Shown: positions 58,221 through 64,000 of the stretch, one piece after another
How positions within the stretch are numbered: the first letter of the stretch is position 1
How the letters are laid out: every line of letters begins with the position of its first letter
From: Pyropia yezoensis
Taxonomy: Eukaryota > Rhodophyta > Bangiophyceae > Bangiales > Bangiaceae
Direction: 5' to 3'
Assembly: GCA_009829735.1 (NCBI GenBank)
Contig: CM020619.1
Location: 10,840,375 to 10,904,374, forward strand
DNA length: 64,000 nucleotides
The notes under the pieces: generated by a model
Seen by the model: only the letters and a program-made list of their open reading frames with translations
Databases searched by the model: none
What the model was told of the DNA's origin: nothing
Made by a program: the position numbers and the translations under genes

Positions 58221-58306
58221 GCGGCAGCCGCCGCAGCGGTGATAACCGCCCTCATGGGCGGTCGCCGTCGCCGACGGGGGGGGCGACTGGCCTTCATCGA
58301 CTGCAT
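56402..58306 (-). CDS. OS9: OS-9/Yos9-type ER lectin (MRH domain), three exons
   Basis: Proposed exons on the minus strand: 58306-57842, 57533-57227 and 56988-56402 (452 residues). Introns of 308 and 238 nt have GTACGT...GCAG and GTATGT...ACAG ends and keep the frame. Residues 18-53 (MRAVITAAAAAAA onward to TPAVA) form a signal peptide; the upstream Met at 58306 may not be the one used. The MRH domain is spread over all exons: AYDGLCFLR, then LEGWWTYEFCYGSSVIQRHI, then YVQVYTNGTPCDLSDG, RRITIRYLC and IREPASCVYELDF. The double Trp, Gln, Arg, Glu and Tyr that bind mannose in OS-9 are all present. OS-9 reads trimmed N-glycans on misfolded ER proteins and passes them to the HRD1 ubiquitin ligase. 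The C-terminus is Gly/Arg-rich and ends GRASILF, with no HDEL-type signal. Confidence 0.85.
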
Positions 58307-58551
58307 GAACGGTTACCACCCGAAGAACGGGTAAAGGTGAGGGAGTTCGGTGGGAGGTCGGCGGTGCTGTGGACAACAGCCGCAAGGAGAGGGTGCTGGG
58401 TCGTGGTCGCGACCACGAGGCAGTCAGCAGTAAACGACCAGCTGGTGAAAAGCAATTTTCGTACTACTTTTTACTTGTCGATGTCCGCGTTTTTTTTAAC
58501 GTTTTTTCGAACGTAAGCCATCGACACCAGCCAATTCCAGCCTCGTCCTAG

Positions 58552-59816
58552 TGTCTATTCTACCGACCGGATTCCAGAATCCTCTCCGGATTCTAGAATC
58601 CGGTTTTTCGGCTCCTGTTTTTTCGCACTTCCTGCGGTCCGTTGCTCATTCTGACGCCAGAAACGGACCCAGCGCATTTGACTTGACCTTGGGGCAACTC
58701 CAGTGCATCCCACGCTGAGGAGAACCCGCGCCAAAAAGTTTTCTCTTTTGCGCGCAGCTGCCCCGCCATCACACCCCACAAAGGGACGCCAGAGGCTCCT
58801 TAGGCGGTCTTTGGAAGCAGCGACGGCATCCAGGTGAAGCTCGGGCTGCGAAGGACGCGCCAGTGATCACCAGGCGTGCTGCGACCCCACCCACCGTCAC
58901 CCACCGCTGTCATCACCGACAGTACTCGTTTCTGTGGCCACATTTTCGTTCCCTCTTCCACACTTGGCTGTTCTGTCCCCTCTCCTTTTTCGTCAGGTTC
59001 CCCCCTTCCCACCCATGGCCGAAGCTCCCCGCCCCCGCCACGAGGCCATTCCCCCTCGCCCTCCCCCGACGCCCTCCCCCCCCCTCTTCTCTCCTCTTCC
59101 GCTGTCGAAAGCTCCGGCTCATGCCGTCCCTACCCCTGCCAACAGCACTAAGGCCAAAGGACAAGACCTGCGCTTGTCGGTTGGTGTGCCGGTGCACACG
59201 GAGGCGATTAACGTGACGAACTTCTCGCCGCTGCCGCTGCCACCCGCCGCCCGCCGCCCGCAGCCTGCCGCCAACCGCCCGCACCCGGTCCCGCCCTCCA
59301 CGGTCGCGATCGTGCCACGCGCGGACGCGATGCCACGTCCGTACGTCGCGCCGTGGACCCAGAGTGCCGGGAGGAGGGAAAGAAAGGGCTGCCCGGCCGC
59401 CGCGGAGGCGCCCCGTAGACTCCGCGCTGAGTGCCCAACCGCGGCCGGCACCATCTGCGCCCGGCAAGGACGGCCGGGGGCCGACACACGAGACAGAGGG
59501 GGCATCCGTGGCGGGGAGGGGGTGTCCGCGGCGATGAGGCTCCGTCTGAGGTGGGGGGGAGGCGTCCGAGGCGGGGCAGTGGCATCCGCAGCGGGGCGGT
59601 GGCGTCCGAAAACGGGTGGGGATGGCGTCCGAGTGGGGGGGGCCTGGCGCCACTGGCGGCGGAGGGTGTCGTCCGTGTGCGCGCTCGCGGCGTGAGTTTT
59701 TTTTTTTTTTTTCTGGCCGTGGGGTGCCTCACACTGGTCAGAATCGACGTTTCTCCTGAGGATTCCAGAATCCTCAGGGCCGGATTCTGGAATCCTCTCT
59801 AGCGGTAGAATAGACA
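58552..59816. mobile_element. Non-autonomous TIR element, TGTCTATTCTACCG ends
   Basis: Bases 58548-58565 and 59803-59820 are exact inverted 18-mers (CTAGTGTCTATTCTACCG). If CTAG is a 4-bp target duplication, the element is 58552-59816 and has TGT...ACA ends. Next to each end are two copies of the palindrome GGATTCYRGAATCC. The interior is GC-rich and has a poly-T run (59696-59712) but no transposase, so it would depend on another element. TGT...ACA ends with a 4-bp duplication fit Ginger-type elements, but CTAG is itself a palindrome and may instead be part of the repeat. Confidence 0.7.
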
Positions 59817-60374
59817 CTAGGGAGGCCACATGAAGGGGGGTCACATGATGACGAGGCGGCTATGGAAGGAAGAGGCGCGGAACTTTGCGCACCGCTGATT
59901 GGCGGGCGGATGGAGACGAAGTGGCCAACCGGCGGCGCGCCTTGGCCGTCTTCGCCGCCGCCTCCGCCCCTGCCGCCGCTTCCGCCCCTGCCCCCGCCCC
60001 GCCGCCCCCCTCCGCGTCAGCTGCGGCCGCTACCGGCACTGCTGTGCCCTGCAGGGCGCCACTCCTGCGGTGTGCGCCGCTGCGAAAAGGCCGCAGGGGA
60101 GTACGAGGCGCCTCCTGCCCCCCGTCCCAGCTTCCCTCTGCACGGCGCAATGGCCGTCGCGTCGGTCGCAGGGGGTCCATAAGAGGGCTGCCGGCCCCCA
60201 CCAGGGTGCGGCGGCTCGCCTGCCCGACAACTGCCGTCGCCACCGCCGATTCTTTCCACCCGCTCGTCCCCACCTCTCTGCCTGCCTGCCTGCCTGCCTG
60301 CCTGCCAGCTCTTCCTCTCCCCCCCCCCCGAGAGCACCCGCAGGCGGCCTCGCGCTCGTCTCCCGACTTGTACC

Positions 60375-61982
60375 ATGACATCCAAGACGGACGCGTCCCC
60401 TCACCCCCCCTCCATCCCCCCCACCATGGCGGCGGTCGTCTACACCCGCCACGGAGAACCCTCAGACGTCCTCTCCCTCGCCGCGGCGGTGCCGACGCCG
60501 ACGCTGCCGCCACCCCCCTCCGGCCTCTCAACCCCCCCCGCGCCGGTGGTCGCCCACGTGGACACCCCCCCCACCCTCCTCCTCCGCGTCGCTGCAGTCG
60601 CCCTCAACCCCGTCGACGGCAAGCGCTGCCGCGGCACCGCGGCGCTGCCCTTCCCCCGGTGGCCCGCCGCCCCCGACATCCCGGCCTTTGACGTGGCGGG
60701 CCAGGTCGTTGCGTCGACCGACGCAGACCCGGCGCTCGGCGTCGGCGCGTGGGTGGCGGGCATGGTCCCAGCCGGCGGCGCGCTTGCCGAGTACGTGGCC
60801 GTTCCGGGGCGGTGTGTGGCGCCCATCCCGCCGGGCGTTTCGGCGGTGACGGCGGCGGCGGTGCCGCTGGCGGGGCTCACCGCCCTCCAGGTGCTGCGCC
60901 GGCTGGGCGTGGTGTTCCCCCAGGGGGAGGTGGGGGGGAAGGGCGGCGCCGGCGGTGGTGGCATCGGCAGCGGTGGCAGCGGAGACAGCTGCGGCGGCGG
61001 CGGCGGTGTAGGGGAAGCCGACGGCGACGGGCATGGCGACACGCCGGGCGACGGCGTCCCCCCACCAGCGTCGATGCTCCTGCACGGCGGCGTCGGGGGC
61101 GTCGGGTCGTTTGCCGTCCAGCTCGCCGCCCGCGTCGGCCGGGTGCCGCGGGTGGTGGTGTCCGTGTCGGCGGCCAAGGCCGGCCTCGCCACCCGCCTGG
61201 GCGCCACCCACACCGTCCCCGCCGGCGCCGCCGCGGCCGTTGCCGCCGCCGTGACCGCCTCCCCCCCCCCCGGCGACGCGGTCGGGGTCGGCGGCGGAGG
61301 TCCCGTCGACGCCGCCGCCGACTTTGTCGGCGACGGCGTGCCGGGCCTGTTTGGCGCCCTCGACGGAGGCGGCGGCGGCGGCGGCGGCAACGGCGGCCGC
61401 CGCAGCGCCCACCGCCCCATCACCCGCCGGCGGCCGCGGCAGGTGTGCATCCTTGGCCCGTCGTCGGCCGCCTCAGCGGCGCACTGGTTCCCGTGGGGGT
61501 CCCCCCCCCCGGGGATGGGCCCCTACCTCGCCGTCCGCGCCGCGCCAACGACGCTCCGCGCGTGGGCGGCGGGGGTGGACTGGGCGCCGCATGTGGTCGC
61601 GTCCGACGGCGCAGCGGTGGGGCGGCTGCTGCGCTGGATCGCCGCGGGGGCGGTGGAGGTGGTCCTCGCGGCGGTTGTGGATGGCCTGGCTGCGTGGCGG
61701 GAGGCGCTGGCGGTGGTGGAGGGGGGGCACGCGGCGGGTAATGTGGTCATCCGCGTGTGGGGGGGGGATGAGGGGACGGGGGGGGGGGGCGTGAAGGGTC
61801 CCCACCCAACGGGAGGGCCGGGGGGGGGGGGGGGGGGGGGTGGGGGCGGCGTGGCACGCGATGCGGGAAGGAAAAAAGCAGGGGGCGCCGCTCCCCCCAC
61901 CACCGTGCCGCAGAGGGCCCGCGGCTGGTGGCCACTGGTCAGAGGGCGTGGGAGTGCCATTTCTTCACCGTGCATCAGGTGA
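60375..61982 (+). CDS. Zinc-independent medium-chain dehydrogenase, quinone-oxidoreductase-like
   Basis: 535 residues from the ATG at 60375; M18 (MAAVVYTRHGEPSDVL) is where family similarity starts. The GroES-like half has LLLRVAAVALNPVDGKRCRG, FPRWPAAPDIPAFDVAGQVV and GALAEYVAVPGRCVAPIPPG, followed by AAAVPLAGLTALQVLRRLG. The nucleotide-binding half begins LLHGGVGGVGSFAVQLAARV. Zinc ligands of alcohol dehydrogenases are absent, as in NADPH:quinone oxidoreductases. Gly-rich inserts interrupt the fold at about 200-225 and 330-345. AWREALAVVEGGHAAGNVVI is the usual C-terminal end, so the roughly 75 residues after it are doubtful, particularly as a G run at 61820-61840 may be mis-sized. Substrate unknown. 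Confidence 0.82.
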   Translation: MTSKTDASPHPPSIPPTMAAVVYTRHGEPSDVLSLAAAVPTPTLPPPPSGLSTPPAPVVAHVDTPPTLLLRVAAVALNPVDGKRCRGTAALPFPRWPAAPDIPAFDVAGQVVASTDADPALGVGAWVAGMVPAGGALAEYVAVPGRCVAPIPPGVSAVTAAAVPLAGLTALQVLRRLGVVFPQGEVGGKGGAGGGGIGSGGSGDSCGGGGGVGEADGDGHGDTPGDGVPPPASMLLHGGVGGVGSFAVQLAARVGRVPRVVVSVSAAKAGLATRLGATHTVPAGAAAAVAAAVTASPPPGDAVGVGGGGPVDAAADFVGDGVPGLFGALDGGGGGGGGNGGRRSAHRPITRRRPRQVCILGPSSAASAAHWFPWGSPPPGMGPYLAVRAAPTTLRAWAAGVDWAPHVVASDGAAVGRLLRWIAAGAVEVVLAAVVDGLAAWREALAVVEGGHAAGNVVIRVWGGDEGTGGGGVKGPHPTGGPGGGGGGGGGGVARDAGRKKAGGAAPPTTVPQRARGWWPLVRGRGSAISSPCIR

Positions 61983-64000
61983 CGCACATGACCCTTGGCC
62001 AGCAGGAGCGACGGGGTCCCTTTTGATGTCGGGGGCCCCCGCCGCCAAGCGGCGGCGCATCGGCAGCCGCGCGTAACGGTGGTCGACGGGGATGCGACAG
62101 GATAGAACATGGGCGACGCTCCGAAGGTGCACGAGGATTCGGGGCGCTGGGCCTCGTTTTTGAGGGCGTATGTCTGTGGCCATGAGTAGCAGGTCCAGTT
62201 GATGGTGGGTGCATGGAAAGTCTACATATGAGTGGTCTCTTGAGGGTTCATGCTCCCCCCCCCCGGAGCCCCCACCCCGCCTTCCCTCGTCTCAATGGCA
62301 ACCACCCCTGGCCACACGCCACGTTCACGTCCCCCCCCCCCGGCCATCGCCTAGGTATCCTGGTGACAAAGCTGCTCCCGCCGCGCTCCTGTCCACCCGC
62401 CTTTGCGCGCCCAATGCCGGCCAAGATGTCCGCGTGGATACGATCGCCCATGACGCCCGCCCCCCGCGGGCGTCATCCTCTCACCGGGCTGCGCCCGCCG
62501 TGGCGCTCCCTCGAGGCTCCCGAGGCTGTTCCAGTGTTCGACAGAGCCGCCGTGCGCGGCAGGGAAGGTGGGGCGTCTACGGACGGGGGAGGTGCGTCTG
62601 CGGACGGTGGGGTCGATCCCAGGGAGCGGGGAGAGCGCGAGGGCAACGCGCAGGGAGTACCTCATTTTTGGTCGCCAACAGGCATTTTTGGTCGTCATCT
62701 TTTTCGAAAATATTTTCCGTCCATGCCCTCGTCTGGAACAATGTCTCTAAACTCCCTGCATCCGACGTGACAACAACCGATACAGACTGTGCCCGCACTT
62801 TCTCACCACCGCCGACGGGTGCCTCAGCGCCGCGGCGGGGGTGCAGACGCCACCACCATCGGCGGCGGCGCCCAGTGGGCAGGGGAGCGCGCTGCCCTGC
62901 ACAATACCGCGCCCCGCAGGCGCGCGGCAGGCAGGCGGTAGTAACCCGTCTATACCTTTGGTCGACCATTCTCTAAACAGGCGACCACTCTACAGGGCCG
63001 TGAGCTGCGATCTGGCCACCCCGAGCGACTCTTGTTTTTCTCTTCCGAACGCCATGTATTGCACGAGGACCGGAGCCTGTTCTCGGCCGACGCCCCGCCC
63101 TCCCCGTAGGTACTCGTAGCCTCCTCCCTCACCCGTCCTGTTCGACCGCATGCCTCACAACGTCGCACGCGGATGCATGGCGACTTGCCCCTCCCCATCA
63201 AATGACGCGACCGTGTCTTCGCTCGGACTCGGCTGAAGAGTGAAAAAAGCAAGCGGCACGGGCTGCCCCCAAGCGGCACACCAGAAGGCCGGCCCCCAAC
63301 CGGCGGGGATGACCGAGGCGGAGCAGCCGCGGACGCCGGAGAGCTGGACCGCCCAGAGTCACCGTCCGACGGCGGGTCGTCAAAACCGCCCCGTGCCATG
63401 CATGAGCCACCCGTCGGGCCCCCCTCCTGGGATATGTCTGGAAGACTCTTTACTCCGGGCGCTACCGCCGTATCACCCGAAGAGCTTTGATGGCGACCTG
63501 CTGCATTGCGCGTACGTTCCGTTCCAGGGTCCACAAACGGGTGACCCTCGCCGCTGTGGCCCTCAGCGACAGAGCTGCTGGCCGGGCCCGCGGAAGCGGC
63601 AGCAGTCGTTGCTGCTGCAGCAGCAGCGGCCGCGAGACCTAAATAGGTGGCCTCTAACCATGGGCGGCGGCGACCCAGCTGACGACGCATGATGTGACAG
63701 CGGCACCAGCGGCAGAGGTGCTCGAACCAACAGTGGGTGGGGACCGGATGGTGGCGCGGAGGGTGACCTGACGGACGGTCGCCGATAGGCGTTAGCCATG
63801 GAAGGCCCGGCCGGGAAGGCGACGGGAGGTGCCCCGGCGAAGCAGAGACGCTGGCGGTGGGGTTGGGAACATGCCAAGCTGTGACAGCACCGCCCCACCC
63901 CACGGTGAACACCCGTGGATAAGGGTGTGGGCCACGGCATCAAGGTTCCACCGGGGCCGGCGCGGGTCGACCCACCACCGGGGGCATCGACGGTCAGTGC
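61983..64000. other. Right end of window, no gene supported
   Basis: Open frames occur on both strands, the longest on the minus strand at 62950-63912, but none shows a known motif or a natural composition. A short AT-rich island is at 62660-62725. Confidence 0.45.

Noticed and set aside
58934-59695. 253-codon plus-strand frame inside the TIR element
   Set aside because: Pro/Ala/Arg-rich without motif, and a matching frame exists on the other strand; kept only as possible captured DNA.
62950-63912. 320-codon minus-strand frame near the window end
   Set aside because: No recognisable domain, and its composition looks like random GC-rich DNA. It could be real but is not supported.
1-64000. 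CRISPR array, rRNA or bacterial-type operons
   Set aside because: No spaced direct repeats, rRNA motifs or tightly packed co-directional genes were seen; splicing and eukaryotic genes argue for a nuclear genome.

Overview
The window looks like nuclear DNA of a eukaryotic alga with a primary plastid, most likely a bangiophyte red alga of the Porphyra/Pyropia type (inference, moderate confidence). Coding parts are very GC-rich with Gly/Ala/Pro-rich proteins. Most genes have no intron; two have two short GT-AG introns each. Three proteins have N-termini that look like simple plastid transit peptides without a preceding signal peptide. Eukaryote-only genes (Nup98, SF3B4, ketodihydrosphinganine reductase, OS-9) rule out a bacterium.

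Layout: 1-2.6 kb, transposon remains (3' end of a Tc1/mariner transposase and two inverted-repeat pairs). 2.7-10 kb, plastid-related genes: an ankyrin protein, a cpSRP43-like ankyrin protein divergent from a small basic plastid protein, and a RelA/SpoT homologue. 10-13 kb, no gene seen. 13-24.2 kb, three minus-strand genes: GLFG nucleoporin Nup98, a multi-membrane-span class 3 (DAG-lipase-like) lipase and an F-box/LysM/UBA-like protein. 24.5-25.4 kb, a decayed PIF/Harbinger element. 26.9-28.2 kb, first member of an unfamiliar protein family with a bZIP-like basic region. 28.2-48 kb, a transposon-rich, less GC-rich island holding one whole-looking, young Ty3/gypsy LTR retrotransposon (32868-42244) inserted into a dead PIF/Harbinger transposase. 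48-62 kb, a dense host block: AhpD-like protein, SF3B4, the second member of the new family, ketodihydrosphinganine reductase, OS-9, a TIR element and a quinone-oxidoreductase-like dehydrogenase. 62-64 kb, no gene supported.

Best candidates for something undescribed: (1) the paralogous pair at 26.9 and 52.3 kb, which shares a large unknown N-terminal region and a bZIP-type basic region in which the near-invariant Arg is Asn and no leucine zipper follows; (2) a chromodomain-less cpSRP43-like protein; (3) a long antisense ORF with an RS-rich tail inside the retrotransposon. No tRNA, rRNA or CRISPR array was found.
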